Source: Bacillota bacterium (GTDB lineage: Bacteria; Bacillota; Bacilli; Alicyclobacillales; SLC66). Taken from it: a stretch of 64,000 nucleotides of DNA. A model generated the notes under the pieces. That model was given only the letters and a program-made list of their open reading frames with translations, did not search any database and was not told the DNA's origin. Positions 51,795 to 63,795 of this stretch are shown one piece after another. The DNA lies in NCBI GenBank assembly GCA_021821085.1, contig JAKACV010000005.1:32909-96908 (forward strand), written 5' to 3'. Both the position numbers and the translations under genes were made by a program. Position 1 is the stretch's first letter. Every line of letters begins with the position of its first letter.

Positions 51795-53181
51795 GGAGCA
51801 GGTAGCCCATTTGCTCACTCACCATCTAAAGAGCGTAAAAGGGCATCTTGACGCGGTGATTGCAGGAGTAAGTGGTGGAGTGGACTCGATGGTGTTAGTT
51901 GACCTCTTAGATCGACTGCGGAGTAGATTCGCTTTTGAGCTAGTTGTGTGCCATGTACATCACGGCTTGCGTGGGGCAGAGGCAGATCGTGATGCGCAGG
52001 TTGTGGATCAATGGGCGCAAACACGCAAGATTTCAGTTCATATCGAATATGTTGACGTGCCGGCAAATCGTCAAACAGGCGAGTCAGACGAGATGGCGGC
52101 GCGCCGCTTGCGGTATGATGCATTGTGTAAAGTTGCAGATGCATATGGGCGGTCTTTTATCATGACTGCACATCATGCAAACGATCAGGCGGAAACGATT
52201 TTAGATCGTTTCCTGCGTGGAACGGGTCCCTCTGGCTTGCGCGGTATGCAAGAATCAAGATCAATTGGTAGGCATATTTTATTGCGTCCGTTGCTTACAC
52301 TATATAAGACCGAATTATTGCGCTATGCAGAGGAGCGCGGCATTTCTTATGTGGAGGATTCAACGAATGAGGATAAGCGCTATCGACGCAATCGAATTCG
52401 AAGAGAACTTCTTCCTTACTTGCGTGAGGCGTACAATCCGCGAATGGATCGCTCGCTTGTTCAACTAGGGCAGATTATGGCGGATGAGGATCACTATTTA
52501 TCAGATATAGCACATGTACATGCGCTCGCGCTGGTTCGTCATACGGCAGATGGCGTTTCCATGTCGTTGCATAGCTTGCGACGATTACCCACGGCTTTAC
52601 AACGACGTGTCATTAAATTAGTATTAGAGGGTATAGACGAAAATGTTGCATGGCAATTTGCAGATATTGAAGCTGTCCTTGCGTTGGCTCCGAGCGAACG
52701 TAAGAGTCGCATGATGCTACCGCATGGTTGGATTGCTTCTGCTGTATTTGATATTCTACATATTGGACGATTCAAGTCCCCCGGCGAGCCAAAGGAATTG
52801 CCATGGAGCCCATTCCTATTGGATTGGTCCTCTTTTTTTTCTTTCCTGCGCTTTCATTGGGAAGTAGAGATGCAGGTGGTGGGTCGACCTAAAGCATTCG
52901 CGGCTTCGCATTGGAAGGCGTTCTTTGAACGCCAAGAGGAGGAAAAATTTATTTTTCGTCCCTGGATGGAAGGCGACCGCATTGAGCCGCTTGGCATGAA
53001 GGGGAGCAAGCTTGTTTCAGATCTGTTCGTGGAGGGAAAAATTGCACGCGAACTTCGGCCATTTTATCCTCTGTTGCTATGTGCAGATGAAATTCTGTGG
53101 GTGCCTGGGTTATGCCGAAGCCGCAGTCATTTGGTCGATAAGCATACGGCGCTCGTGCAGCAGATTGTTGTTCGCAGGTAA
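51784..53181 (+). CDS. tilS: tRNA(Ile)-lysidine synthetase
   Basis: TilS turns C34 of tRNA-Ile(CAU) into lysidine so that it reads AUA. The PP-loop SGGVDSM is at residues 30-36, followed by HVHHGLRG and a C-terminal TilS domain. 465 aa. The open frame extends back to 51745 but GGAGG before ATG 51784 fits. A CAU tRNA that may be its substrate lies at 63707. In B. subtilis tilS is likewise followed by hprT and ftsH. Confidence 0.95.
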   Translation: MSIEEQVAHLLTHHLKSVKGHLDAVIAGVSGGVDSMVLVDLLDRLRSRFAFELVVCHVHHGLRGAEADRDAQVVDQWAQTRKISVHIEYVDVPANRQTGESDEMAARRLRYDALCKVADAYGRSFIMTAHHANDQAETILDRFLRGTGPSGLRGMQESRSIGRHILLRPLLTLYKTELLRYAEERGISYVEDSTNEDKRYRRNRIRRELLPYLREAYNPRMDRSLVQLGQIMADEDHYLSDIAHVHALALVRHTADGVSMSLHSLRRLPTALQRRVIKLVLEGIDENVAWQFADIEAVLALAPSERKSRMMLPHGWIASAVFDILHIGRFKSPGEPKELPWSPFLLDWSSFFSFLRFHWEVEMQVVGRPKAFAASHWKAFFERQEEEKFIFRPWMEGDRIEPLGMKGSKLVSDLFVEGKIARELRPFYPLLLCADEILWVPGLCRSRSHLVDKHTALVQQIVVRR

Positions 53182-53236
53182 AATTATCAGTTTCATGAAC
53201 TGATAATGCATTGTAAGGGATTAGGGAGGAAGGATA

Positions 53237-53785
53237 TTGAGGGAAGATCTTCAAGAATTGCTGTTTTCGGCAGAACAAATCCAAATGCGCGTTCAAGAGA
53301 TGGCGGGGCAAATTGCATTGGATTATAAGGGTAAAAATCCAATCGCTGTATGTGTACTTAAAGGTGCGGTGCTGTTTATGGCAGATTTGATGCGCTATAT
53401 GGACATTCCACTGGAGATCGACTTTATCGCAATTTCAAGTTACGGGGCTTCGACCCAATCATCAGGGGTGGTTCGAATCCTAAAAGATCTAGACAGATCG
53501 ATTGAAGATCGCCACGTGCTTATCATTGAAGATATTGTCGATAGTGGATTAACACTCAGCTATTTGCGTGATTCATTGTTGCATAGACATGCGCGATCCG
53601 TGAGAATCGCCACCGCGTTTGATAAACCAGATGGACGGACAGTAGATATTGTTCCTGATTACAGCGGATTCACGGTGCCTGACCGTTTTATTGTTGGGTA
53701 TGGTCTTGATTACGCGGAGAAATATCGCAATCTCCCTTACGTCGGAGTATTAAAACCCTCCGTCTATGAAAAAGATAAGCACTGA
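53237..53785 (+). CDS. hprT: hypoxanthine phosphoribosyltransferase
   Basis: A 182-aa purine salvage enzyme turning hypoxanthine or guanine and PRPP into IMP or GMP. The PRPP loop VLIIEDIVDSGLTL and the base-binding PDRFIVGYGLDYAEKYRNLPY are clear. TTG start at 53237 after AGGGAGGAAGG. Conserved tilS-hprT-ftsH order. Confidence 0.96.
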   Translation: MREDLQELLFSAEQIQMRVQEMAGQIALDYKGKNPIAVCVLKGAVLFMADLMRYMDIPLEIDFIAISSYGASTQSSGVVRILKDLDRSIEDRHVLIIEDIVDSGLTLSYLRDSLLHRHARSVRIATAFDKPDGRTVDIVPDYSGFTVPDRFIVGYGLDYAEKYRNLPYVGVLKPSVYEKDKH

Positions 53786-53886
53786 CGATAAAAAAGTGTC
53801 AGAGCTTTGAGTCATGTGACCTATGCGTGCTTTTTTGGCAGTGAGTATGTTACAATATTCCCGCCTTAACCGAGAGGAGGTTAGGA

Positions 53887-55770
53887 ATGAGACGCTTTTA
53901 TCAAAGCGCAATCTTCTATGTGCTCATCCTGCTAGTCATTATTGGCGTTTTGCAATACATCATGTCGGGGACGCAGCAGAAGACACAATTGACCTGGAGT
54001 CAGTTTGTCTCAGATATGCAGAACCATGAAATTCGTAGCCTGTATGTGACGGCGGATGGTGCCACACTGCAGTTGGATGGCACGCTGACAGACAACACCC
54101 AGTTTACCTCTCGGGCGTTATATAGTGATCAAATCGTATCGCAAATAAGCCAGTTGCCGAATGTGACGATTAGTGCACCGCCAAAGGAATCGTCTTGGCT
54201 AAGCTTTCTAAGTACGATCGTTCCCTTTCTGTTAGTGTTTGTGTTGATTTTCTTCTTGTTTAACCAAGGTCAAGGTGGCGGCAATCGCGTTATGAACTTT
54301 GGGAAGAGTAAGGCTCGCCTTTACTCAGAAGAAAAGAAGCGCGTGACATTCAATGATGTGGCAGGTGCGGATGAAGAGAAAGCGGAGCTTATAGAAGTCG
54401 TTGACTTCTTACGCGATCCACGAAAATTCACAGCAGTTGGTGCGCGTATTCCAAAAGGGGTCTTACTTGTCGGCCCGCCTGGAACAGGTAAGACACTATT
54501 AGCTCGTGCAGTAGCAGGTGAAGCTGGAGTTCCATTCTTTAGTATTAGCGGTTCTGATTTTGTAGAAATGTTTGTTGGGGTAGGTGCTTCCCGTGTTCGT
54601 GATTTATTTGAGACAGCGAAGAAAAATGCCCCGTGTATAATATTTATTGATGAAATCGATGCAGTTGGGCGCCAACGTGGTGCAGGCCTCGGTGGTGGAC
54701 ATGATGAGCGCGAACAAACCTTAAACCAGTTGCTTGTTGAAATGGACGGCTTTGCTGGCAACGAGGGGATTATTATGATTGCCGCAACAAATAGACCGGA
54801 TATTCTCGATCCTGCACTTTTACGCCCAGGGCGATTTGATCGTCAAATTACTGTGGATCGCCCCGATGTGCGTGGGCGCGAACAAATTTTGCGAGTTCAT
54901 TCAAGGAACAAGCCGCTTGCAAAAGATGTTGCATTAGATGTGGTTGCAAAACGCACCCCTGGTTTTACAGGGGCGGATCTGGAGAATGTCTTGAATGAGG
55001 CAGCGTTACTGACTGCTCGTAAAGATAAGACAGTGGTTGAAATGATTGAGGTTGATGAAGCCATTGATCGAGTGATCGCCGGACCTGAGAAACGCAGTAA
55101 AGTAATTAGTGACAAAGAGAAGCGTTTGGTTGCCTTTCATGAAGGTGGACACGCTGTAGCGGGTTATTTTCTGAAATCAGGGAATATGGTTCACAAGGTT
55201 ACGATTATTCCACGAGGGATGGCGGGTGGATATACGGTTTCGCTTCCAAAAGAGGATCGCAGTTTTATGACTCGCGAGGATATTCTTGATCAAGTCGTGG
55301 AGTTACTGGGCGGTCGCGTTGCAGAAGAAATTGTTCTTGGCGAGATCAGTACAGGCGCATCAAACGACCTAGAACGTGTCACTTCCATCGTGCGTCGCAT
55401 GATTACGGAGTTTGGCATGAGTACGAAATTAGGACCTATGCAGTTTGGACATCGTCAAGGTCAAGTATTTTTAGGACGTGACTTTTCAAGCGAGCAAAAC
55501 TATAGTGATGCGATTGCGTATGAAATTGATCAGGAGATGCGTAGATTGGTCGACGAGAGTTATGAACGCACCCGCGCGTTACTCTCAGAACACCGGCCGC
55601 AGTTAGATCTCTTGGCCGCAACTCTTCTTGAAAAGGAAACTCTCGATGGCGAACAAATCCGGCAGTTGATGGAGTATGGTCGCTTGGTTGATGAAGGCGA
55701 AGATGGTGGTCCCAAGATTAAAATTGGCGGTCGAGGATTTGGCGACGATCCCACACCAAGCCTCTCTTGA
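53887..55770 (+). CDS. ftsH: ATP-dependent zinc metalloprotease FtsH
   Basis: FtsH (627 aa) degrades misfolded membrane proteins and selected regulators, in sporulation including Spo0E-type phosphatases. Two transmembrane helices (about 8-26 and 107-125) frame an extracytoplasmic loop; an AAA domain has P-loop GPPGTGKT at 196-203 and the protease site reads HEGGH at 418-422, where most FtsH have HEAGH. Zinc-ligand residues are intact. ATG behind GAGAGGAGG. Confidence 0.97.
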   Translation: MRRFYQSAIFYVLILLVIIGVLQYIMSGTQQKTQLTWSQFVSDMQNHEIRSLYVTADGATLQLDGTLTDNTQFTSRALYSDQIVSQISQLPNVTISAPPKESSWLSFLSTIVPFLLVFVLIFFLFNQGQGGGNRVMNFGKSKARLYSEEKKRVTFNDVAGADEEKAELIEVVDFLRDPRKFTAVGARIPKGVLLVGPPGTGKTLLARAVAGEAGVPFFSISGSDFVEMFVGVGASRVRDLFETAKKNAPCIIFIDEIDAVGRQRGAGLGGGHDEREQTLNQLLVEMDGFAGNEGIIMIAATNRPDILDPALLRPGRFDRQITVDRPDVRGREQILRVHSRNKPLAKDVALDVVAKRTPGFTGADLENVLNEAALLTARKDKTVVEMIEVDEAIDRVIAGPEKRSKVISDKEKRLVAFHEGGHAVAGYFLKSGNMVHKVTIIPRGMAGGYTVSLPKEDRSFMTREDILDQVVELLGGRVAEEIVLGEISTGASNDLERVTSIVRRMITEFGMSTKLGPMQFGHRQGQVFLGRDFSSEQNYSDAIAYEIDQEMRRLVDESYERTRALLSEHRPQLDLLAATLLEKETLDGEQIRQLMEYGRLVDEGEDGGPKIKIGGRGFGDDPTPSLS

Positions 55771-55894
55771 TCTTTACAATGTAGCCAGATATCCATCGAT
55801 AGGTATACATGACGTGTGATTTTACCGTCCTGTATACCTATTGTCCATATTGTGGGGTATTCGAATTGAATTGGGACAGAGAGGAATGAAGATA

Positions 55895-56782
55895 TTGTCT
55901 GATATCGGAGATTATGTCCTTGTTGCAACCGGGCGAGAAGGAAGGGTGTTGGCGTATGCTGCATATACGAGCTCTCTGGTTTCTGAATTACAACGACGGC
56001 ATCAAACGTGGCCGGTAACGACTGCCGCGTTGGGGCGAGTTGCGACAATGGGCGCATTATTTACACCAACATTAAAACATGAAAATCATCAAGTTACATT
56101 GCAGATTCAGGGGGATGGACCCGCAGGTAAAATTGTTGTCGTTGCAACAGGGTCTGGGACAGTCAGGGGTTATGTTGACAATCCGTTTGTTGACTTACCG
56201 CTAAATGCGATTGGGAAATTGGATGTCGGTGAGGCCGTGGGGCATGAAGGCTCTCTTTATGTAGTGAAGGATCTGGGATTGCGGGAACCATACCGAGGGA
56301 GTGTACCTCTGGTGTCGGGGGAAATAGGAGAGGATTTCGCCTATTATTTTGTGATGTCAGAACAGGTGCCTTCCGCTGTTGCGGTGGGTGTACTGGTCGC
56401 GCCGGATCTCTCGGTACTTGCAGCAGGTGGAATACTGATACAAATGATGCCAGATGCGACGTCTGACGATATTGCGATCGTTGAAAGACGGGTAGCGGAA
56501 TTGCCACAAGTGACATCGCTTTTGCACGCTGGTGAGATGCCTGAAGATTTGCTTGTGCACATATTGGGAGGGGATGTCAAAATTCTTGCCAAACATCCCA
56601 TCCGATTTGCCTGTACTTGTGGGAAAGAACGATTAGGGCGGATTTTACTGTCGCTCGGCAAGCAAGAACTCACGGAGATGGTGGAGGAACAAGGGCAGGC
56701 AGAGCTGATTTGTCATTTTTGTGGCGGGAAGTATCTGTTTGATCGAGATGAATTACAAACGCTATGTGATGCCGCGAAGTAG
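55895..56782 (+). CDS. hslO: redox-regulated chaperone Hsp33
   Basis: Hsp33 (295 aa) is a holdase switched on by oxidation of a C-terminal zinc centre: CTC and CHFC supply the four cysteines. The N-terminal substrate domain starts YVLVATGREGRVLAYAA. The start needs care: AGAGAGGA ends directly at ATG 55886, too close, but is nine bases before TTG 55895, which matches homologs. Next to ftsH as in B. subtilis. Confidence 0.94.
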   Translation: MSDIGDYVLVATGREGRVLAYAAYTSSLVSELQRRHQTWPVTTAALGRVATMGALFTPTLKHENHQVTLQIQGDGPAGKIVVVATGSGTVRGYVDNPFVDLPLNAIGKLDVGEAVGHEGSLYVVKDLGLREPYRGSVPLVSGEIGEDFAYYFVMSEQVPSAVAVGVLVAPDLSVLAAGGILIQMMPDATSDDIAIVERRVAELPQVTSLLHAGEMPEDLLVHILGGDVKILAKHPIRFACTCGKERLGRILLSLGKQELTEMVEEQGQAELICHFCGGKYLFDRDELQTLCDAAK

Positions 56783-56818
56783 ATGGAATTCCATTTGGAG
56801 AAGATGGGGGATGTGAGC

Positions 56819-57742
56819 GTGGTGACTCAAGACATTTTACAGTTGATAGGGAACACGCCTGTTGTGAAACTGCAGCATGTGGTCGAGCGGTCCAGTGCCG
56901 ATGTGTATGTTAAGCTGGAATGGTTTAATCCAGGTGGAAGTGTGAAAGATCGTGTTGCGCTCGGCATGGTGGAGACGGCGGAAAAGCAGGGAATCTTAAA
57001 GCCGGGTATGGCTATTGTCGAGACAACGAGTGGCAATACCGGGATTGGCTTGGCATTGGTGGGTGCTGCCAAGGGGTATAAGGTTACGCTTGTTATGCCA
57101 GAAACAATGAGTGTGGAACGGCGTAGTTTGCTTCGAGCGTATGGGGCCAACCTTGTATTGACATCAGGGTCAGAAGGCATGCGGGGAGCACTTGTCAAGG
57201 CGGAAGAGATTGCAGCGCAGGATCCGGAACGATACTACATGCCACGACAATTTGACAATCCTGCAAATGTAGCGGCGCATCGTGAAACGACGGGACCGGA
57301 AATTATTGAACAGATGCAAGGTGAGTTGGATGCATTCATCTCAACTGTGGGAACGGGTGGAACCCTCACAGGGATTGGGGAGGTCTTGCGCGATCGCATC
57401 CCAGATTGTAAGCTTATCGCTGTTGAACCAGTTACTTCGCCTGTGTTATCTGGCGGGCAAGCGGGTCCTCATAAAATTCAGGGCATTGGTGCAGGGTTTG
57501 TCCCGTCCATTCTAAATCGGGAATTGATGGATCGGGTGATGCTCGTGTCTGATGAGGAAGCATTTACGATGGCGCGACGATTGGCTCGTGAGGAAGGTTT
57601 ATTAGTTGGGATTAGTTCGGGTGCGGCGGTTCATGCGGCACTCAAGGTGGCGGAAGAGTTGGGGACGGGCCACAAAGTCTTAACAATATCAGCTTCCAAT
57701 GGTGAAAGGTATCTAAGTACGTCATTATTTGAAGAAGTGTAG
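56819..57742 (+). CDS. cysK: cysteine synthase A
   Basis: CysK (307 aa) makes cysteine from O-acetylserine and sulfide with PLP. The PLP Lys is in NPGGSVKDR, the substrate loop is TSGNTG and the phosphate loop GTGGTLTG. The frame opens at ATG 56783, but GGGGGAT at 56805-56811 points to GTG 56819. In B. subtilis pab genes separate it from folP; here they are missing. Confidence 0.95.
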   Translation: MVTQDILQLIGNTPVVKLQHVVERSSADVYVKLEWFNPGGSVKDRVALGMVETAEKQGILKPGMAIVETTSGNTGIGLALVGAAKGYKVTLVMPETMSVERRSLLRAYGANLVLTSGSEGMRGALVKAEEIAAQDPERYYMPRQFDNPANVAAHRETTGPEIIEQMQGELDAFISTVGTGGTLTGIGEVLRDRIPDCKLIAVEPVTSPVLSGGQAGPHKIQGIGAGFVPSILNRELMDRVMLVSDEEAFTMARRLAREEGLLVGISSGAAVHAALKVAEELGTGHKVLTISASNGERYLSTSLFEEV

Positions 57743-57760
57743 ATGAGCGAGGAAATGACA

Positions 57761-58603
57761 ATGACGCAATTAGCGCAAACTACAGATGGAAATATTAAGC
57801 GGTTGCCGATCTGTAATGATATAGGGAAACGAACATTAATCATGGGTATTTTAAACGTCACGCCGGATTCCTTCTCGGATGGTGGAAAATATAACCGGGT
57901 TGATTTGGCGCTCAGTCACGCTGTGGAGATGGTTGAGGCTGGGGCAGATTTGATTGATCTTGGTGCTGAATCTACTCGCCCCAATCATACGCCAGTGTCT
58001 GCGCTGGAGGAGTGGGATCGTTTGCGCGAGTTTTTGCCCGCATTGCAGGACACGGTTCGAGTGCCGCTTTCTGTTGATACGTATAAGGCGGAGGTGGCGT
58101 GGCATGCGGTGGAAGCAGGCGTCAAAGTCATCAATGATGTTTGGGGTGGGGCATATGACCCTCTGATGTTTGATGTTGTCGCTCAAACAGGGGTGCCCTA
58201 TGTCTTAATGCACAATGTGATGGGGCTTCCCAAAATTGCAGGAAATGTCGTAGAGGTTGTTTATCATTGGTTTGAAGGTCAGATTGAAAAGGCACAAAAA
58301 GCGGGCATACAGATGGAACAGATTATTCTTGATCCGGGGATTGGATTTGGGAAAACCTTGAAGCAAAATCTTGAGTTACTGAATCACCTGGATCGTTTTC
58401 AAGTGTTTGGGCGTCCACTACTCGTGGGTACTTCACGGAAATCGATGATTGGAACTGTGCTGGATCTTCCTGTTCAGGAACGCATAGAGGGCACAGCCGC
58501 CACTGTGGCTATCGCTATTGCGCGCGGTGCCGATATCGTACGTGTGCATGACGTGAAAGAGATGGCGCGTGTTGTCAAAATGACAGATTCAATGGTTCGC
58601 TGA
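57761..58603 (+). CDS. folP: dihydropteroate synthase
   Basis: FolP joins p-aminobenzoate to dihydropterin pyrophosphate in folate synthesis. Motifs: LIMGILNVTPDSFSDGGKY, DLGAESTRP and the late LVGTSRKSMIG. ATG 57743 and 57755 are also in frame; GCGAGGA suits ATG 57761 (280 aa). FolK follows at once, but no folB gene is found between them. Confidence 0.94.
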   Translation: MTQLAQTTDGNIKRLPICNDIGKRTLIMGILNVTPDSFSDGGKYNRVDLALSHAVEMVEAGADLIDLGAESTRPNHTPVSALEEWDRLREFLPALQDTVRVPLSVDTYKAEVAWHAVEAGVKVINDVWGGAYDPLMFDVVAQTGVPYVLMHNVMGLPKIAGNVVEVVYHWFEGQIEKAQKAGIQMEQIILDPGIGFGKTLKQNLELLNHLDRFQVFGRPLLVGTSRKSMIGTVLDLPVQERIEGTAATVAIAIARGADIVRVHDVKEMARVVKMTDSMVR

Positions 58604-58604
58604 G

Positions 58605-59132
58605 ATGGATACGCATACTTGTTACGTGTCGCTTGGCTCAAATCTTGGGGATCGTGCAACTGTGTTGCAAAGAGCTTTTTGCGAACTTAATTCCATTCAT
58701 CAAACACATATCAGGGCATGGTCGAGAATCTATGAAACCGAACCAGTCGATTGGTTGGAACAACCGGCGTTCTTAAATGCAGTGGTTAAGCTATCATCGA
58801 GTCTGTCACCGAAACAACTATTGGATGCTTTTTTATGTATTGAGAATAGGTTAGGCCGTGTGCGTACAGTACGCTATGGGCCGCGTATCATTGACGTCGA
58901 TCTACTGTTCTATGACGATCTCGTGTTGAGTGAAGAGTCTCTTCAACTTCCTCATCCGCGCTTGCATGAACGCGCGTTTGTTCTTGTCCCAATGATGGAA
59001 ATCGCATCTCACGTATTTCATCCGAGATTGCGGGAAACCATTTCGCAACTGTACGAACGTGTACATGGGAAAGAGGGGGTCACACTTTGTCTGAGTTATT
59101 TGCAAAGCGACTGCGCGCCTACCGAAAGCTAA
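58605..59132 (+). CDS. folK: 2-amino-4-hydroxy-6-hydroxymethyldihydropteridine diphosphokinase
   Basis: FolK (175 aa) activates hydroxymethyldihydropterin with ATP for FolP. It has YVSLGSNLGDR, the ETEPVDWLEQPAFLNAV block and GPRIIDVDLLFYDD with the metal-binding Asp pair. ATG 58605 begins one base after the folP stop; its 3' end overlaps yazB by 46 bases. Confidence 0.96.
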   Translation: MDTHTCYVSLGSNLGDRATVLQRAFCELNSIHQTHIRAWSRIYETEPVDWLEQPAFLNAVVKLSSSLSPKQLLDAFLCIENRLGRVRTVRYGPRIIDVDLLFYDDLVLSEESLQLPHPRLHERAFVLVPMMEIASHVFHPRLRETISQLYERVHGKEGVTLCLSYLQSDCAPTES

Positions 59133-59287
59133 AACAAATGACACAGCTTGAGTTTGCAACGACGCTTGGGGTATCTGTCGCTATCGTTGGTGGACTAGAA
59201 CGCGGGACTCGGACACCAGATCCGGTATTGATTAAACGGATTGAGATGGTGCTCCAGGTGACAGATTTTGATCTGGGACTAGAGTAA
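59087..59287 (+). CDS. yazB: YazB, small Xre-type DNA-binding protein
   Basis: A 66-aa helix-turn-helix protein (RLRAYRKLKQMTQLEFATTLGVSVAIVGGLERG). Homologs sit between folK and dusB in Bacillus. Target genes are unknown. TTG start at 59087 with GAGGGGG upstream, inside the folK end. Confidence 0.88.
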   Translation: MSELFAKRLRAYRKLKQMTQLEFATTLGVSVAIVGGLERGTRTPDPVLIKRIEMVLQVTDFDLGLE

Positions 59288-59340
59288 AATTGCGTCTTTA
59301 GCGGTTGTGCGAATGGGTTTTTGTGAGGAGAGGCTAGCAA

Positions 59341-60330
59341 TTGAAGAATGCAGAATTGAACCTTCGTTCTCTTTCTATTGGTGATGTGAAGATTGATAAT
59401 CCTGTGGTTCTCGCACCAATGGCAGGAGTGTGTAATCCCCCATTTCGGATGTTGGCCAAACGTCTTGGCGCCGGGTTGGTGTGTGCTGAAATGGTGAGTG
59501 ATAAAGCGCTTGTTCACCATAATGAGCGGACGCACCGAATGTTGCAAATTGTTCCCGATGAACACCCTGTGAGTTTGCAGATTGTAGGTTATGACAAGGA
59601 AACAATGGTACAGGCGGCTGAAATGGTTGTGCAAAGTACGAATGCCGATATTATTGATATCAACATGGGATGCCCTGCACTAAAAATTTATAAAAACGGA
59701 TCTGGTGCTGCGTTAGCGCGCAATCCAGATTATGCTGCGGAGATAGTTGAAGCGGTTGTCAAACGAGTGGATCGTCCTGTAACGGTAAAGTTTCGTAAAG
59801 GATGGGATGATGGAAATGTCAACGCAGTAGAAGTAGCGAGGGCAGTGGAAGCAGCTGGAGCGCAGGCGGTGACTGTTCACGGACGAACAGCGCGGCAGAT
59901 GTATGCTGGTAAAGCGGATTGGTCGATTATCCGCGAAGTCAAAGAAGCAGTTTCAATTCCGGTTATCGGCAATGGAGATGTGACATCTCCAGAAGACGCA
60001 GTAGAGCTCATGAGTCAGACCGGATGTGACGGCGTGATGATTGGTCGCGGCGCGCTTGGGAATCCTTGGGTTTTCAAGGAGGTTGTACATTATCTAGAGA
60101 CAGGGGAGAGGCTTTCTGCACCGTCCGTACGAGAACGCATTGAGGTGGCAATTGAACACCTGTACTTGCTTGTGGAAGATAAAGGGGAATATACTGGAGT
60201 TCGTGAAATGCGTAAACATGCAGGATGGTATGTAAAAGGGATTCCTAATTCAGCACAATTGCGAGATCTCATCAATGTGCAAGAAGATCTGAGTAAAATG
60301 GAGAGCCTACTTCGTTCTATCGTGGACTAG
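59341..60330 (+). CDS. dusB: tRNA-dihydrouridine synthase
   Basis: A 329-aa flavin enzyme reducing uridines in the tRNA D-loop. It has [23 protein letters not shown], the FMN-binding region [11 protein letters not shown] and the GRGALGNPW loop. The catalytic Cys lies in [11 protein letters not shown] start at 59341 after GAGGAGAGG. It is the last gene before the disrupted stretch upstream of greA. Confidence 0.95.
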   Translation: MKNAELNLRSLSIGDVKIDNPVVLAPMAGVCNPPFRMLAKRLGAGLVCAEMVSDKALVHHNERTHRMLQIVPDEHPVSLQIVGYDKETMVQAAEMVVQSTNADIIDINMGCPALKIYKNGSGAALARNPDYAAEIVEAVVKRVDRPVTVKFRKGWDDGNVNAVEVARAVEAAGAQAVTVHGRTARQMYAGKADWSIIREVKEAVSIPVIGNGDVTSPEDAVELMSQTGCDGVMIGRGALGNPWVFKEVVHYLETGERLSAPSVRERIEVAIEHLYLLVEDKGEYTGVREMRKHAGWYVKGIPNSAQLRDLINVQEDLSKMESLLRSIVD

Positions 60331-60666
60331 CGCGAATAGTATACAGGGGAAAGAGCAAACTACAGAAACTGTTTAAAGACTTTGTCGTACCTTTAGTAAC
60401 ATAGACACTGTTTCTGAGATGCCTTCTTCGCAATAGTGAGCTATTTGCGTTGTTCGGGAAGCCTTGTCAGACAAGGGCTCGGAGTGAAGGGGAAAATAAC
60501 TTTCCCCCAAAATAATACGAGAAATCAAGGGAAAAAGGGCCGAGATCGAGTGGTGAGGGGAAAATCCACCCCAACTGCGTGGGGCGGAAATAGAAAAGCA
60601 AGCAGGCCAACGATTCTCTGGTAAAATGGGAGTTGCGAGGATCCAATTTTACGAGGAGGTTGACCT
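60331..60666. other. intergenic region dusB to transposase remnant
   Basis: No gene is evident. Small inverted repeats occur: CAGAAACTGT near 60363 with ACTGTTTCTG near 60408 (one mismatch), and CCTTGT/ACAAGG near 60462-60477. One could be the left end of the insertion sequence whose transposase follows, but no matching right end is present. Confidence 0.45.
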
Positions 60667-61104
60667 GTACGGCCTTTACCACAACTGAAACTGTTTGACT
60701 GGCATGACATGCAACCGCTTGGCGATTTGGAGCGCCTGCGTCTGGCGCTCGAATCTATGCCGGACGAAGAACTGATGAGGGTGCTCCATTGCCACCGCGC
60801 CAAGGGTCGCAACGACTACCCGGTGCGCGCGATGTGGAACTCTGTACTGGCAGGCATTGTATTTCAACATGACGGGGTGGAGAAACTGCGCCGGGAACTC
60901 AAGCGCAGTGGACAACTGCGCGAGATGTGTAGGTTTGACGGATTCGTACCACCGCCGTGGGCCTACACGCGCTTTCTGCTAAACTTGTTCAAGCAGGCGT
61001 CGCTGGTTGATGCGATGTTCGACAAGTTGGTGCAACAACTGCGAGAAGCGCTGCCGGACTATGGGGAGCACTGGGCGATGGACAGCAAGGCGATTGCCTC
61101 ATAG
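60667..61104 (+). pseudogene. truncated transposase (DUF772-type N-terminal part)
   Basis: About 145 codons resemble the N-terminal half of DDE transposases with a DUF772 domain (NSVLAGIVFQHDGVEKLRREL, PPWAYTRFL). The frame stops just after MDSKAIAS, where the first catalytic Asp of the DDE triad lies; the rest is missing. The expected start position after GAGGAGG reads GTA, and the first ATG is at 60709. GC content is visibly higher than in neighbouring genes, a sign of foreign origin. IS family not assigned. Confidence 0.75.
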
Positions 61105-61116
61105 TAGGAATACGCG

Positions 61117-61145
61117 TTGACAGTCATAAAGGGATAGCCTATAAT
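61117..61145 (+). promoter_or_regulatory. SigA promoter of greA
   Basis: TTGACA (61117-61122), 17-base spacer, TATAAT (61140-61145): both hexamers and spacing are consensus. Confidence 0.88.
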
Positions 61146-61177
61146 TACCGCAGATTCTGAGTCTATGACCTTTATGC

Positions 61178-61207
61178 CACTGTCGGGAAGTGCCTGACAG
61201 TGCTTTT
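61178..61207 (+). terminator. hairpin with T-run in the greA leader
   Basis: CACTGTC (61178-61184) and GACAGTG (61196-61202) are perfect complements followed by CTTTT. It lies between the promoter and greA and could attenuate transcription. Confidence 0.45.
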
Positions 61208-61260
61208 GACCTAGTCGTTATTTTCATAGTTTGCGGACAGAGTTTAAAGGAGCGAATCAT

Positions 61261-61737
61261 ATGTCTGAAAAGGAAGTTCTCCTTACCCCGGCTGGTCTTA
61301 AGAAGCTAGAGGAGGAATTGGAGAATCTGAAGTCGGTAAAACGTCGGGAAGTTGCCGAACGGATCAAGGTAGCCATTGGTTACGGAGATATTAGTGAGAA
61401 TTCTGAGTATGAGGATGCGAAGAATGAACAGGCGTTCGTCGAAGGACGCATAATTACGTTAGAAAAAATGCTGCGCAATGCGCGTATTATTAATGAAGAA
61501 GAAGTTGATACTGGCGTCGTCAGCATTGGATCGACAGTTCGTGTGCGAGATGTGGAATTTAAGGATGAGATGGAGTATCTCATTGTAGGTTCGGCAGAGT
61601 CGGATCCATCTGACAATAAGATTTCCAATGAGTCTCCGGTTGGGCGAGCGTTGCTTGGAAAATCGATCGGAGCGACTGTAGAGGTCAACGTGCCGGCAGG
61701 TACAATTCGGTATGAAGTACTCGCGATCAGAAAATAG
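61261..61737 (+). CDS. greA: transcription elongation factor GreA
   Basis: GreA (158 aa) rescues backtracked RNA polymerase by stimulating transcript cleavage. The N-terminal coiled coil (residues 1-75, tip with [16 protein letters not shown]) carries the acidic residues that reach the active site; the C-terminal domain has GSTVRVRD and [10 protein letters not shown]. Upstream ATG-less extension from 61231 is not needed: AAAGGAG precedes ATG 61261. Confidence 0.96.
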   Translation: MSEKEVLLTPAGLKKLEEELENLKSVKRREVAERIKVAIGYGDISENSEYEDAKNEQAFVEGRIITLEKMLRNARIINEEEVDTGVVSIGSTVRVRDVEFKDEMEYLIVGSAESDPSDNKISNESPVGRALLGKSIGATVEVNVPAGTIRYEVLAIRK

Positions 61738-63309
<1,572 letters not shown>

Positions 63310-63623
63310 GACGAGCGATCCTATTTCCAAAAAAGGATGGGGCGAATGCGGTGGATGACGGCGAGCATGGCACCATTACTCTGGAGGAGTGGATGACGGT
63401 TGTCCTGATCGGGTCGCGCGTATTCGACAGAAGCTGGGTTGGGCAAGGTGTGTACCTGAGTTCGCGAAAAATGACGAACAGGCCCATATCCTGTCGACGA
63501 GGCGTAATGACGATTCATTCGCTTCTTCAGACCAGTCGAATTGGAAAAAAGTTGCGTGGGGCCTGCTCCCACTTAAGTGGCCTTGCATTTTTTTGAACAA
63601 GTGTATATAATACAAAGTGTCTT
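63310..63623. other. intergenic region lysS to tRNA operon
   Basis: Two overlapping short frames (GTG 63351 and GTG 63389, 73-81 codons) share the direct repeat GTGGATGACGG but match no family I know; the second has GGAGGA close by. I do not call a gene. A palindrome CCACTTAAGTGG (63569-63580) followed by seven T may be a terminator. Confidence 0.4.
63583..63611 (+). promoter_or_regulatory. SigA promoter of the tRNA operon
   Basis: TTGCAT (63583-63588), 17-base spacer, TATAAT (63606-63611), 12 bases before the first tRNA. Confidence 0.7.
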
Positions 63624-63698
63624 GCGGAAGTGGCTCAGGGGTAGAGCATCGCCTTGCCAAGGCGAGGGTCGCGGGTTCGAATCCCGTCTTCCGCTCCA
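63624..63698 (+). tRNA. tRNA-Gly (GCC)
   Basis: Acceptor GCGGAAG pairs with CTTCCGC, discriminator T, encoded CCA. The anticodon loop TTGCCAA gives GCC. First tRNA of the operon. Confidence 0.96.
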
Positions 63699-63706
63699 CA
63701 TCGTAA

Positions 63707-63783
<77 letters not shown>

Positions 63784-63795
63784 TATGAGCATGAT

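Noticed and set aside
63351..63610. Two overlapping short frames between lysS and the tRNA operon as a frameshifted gene
   Set aside because: No recognisable family, they run into a palindrome and the tRNA promoter, and the shared repeat is only 11 bp.
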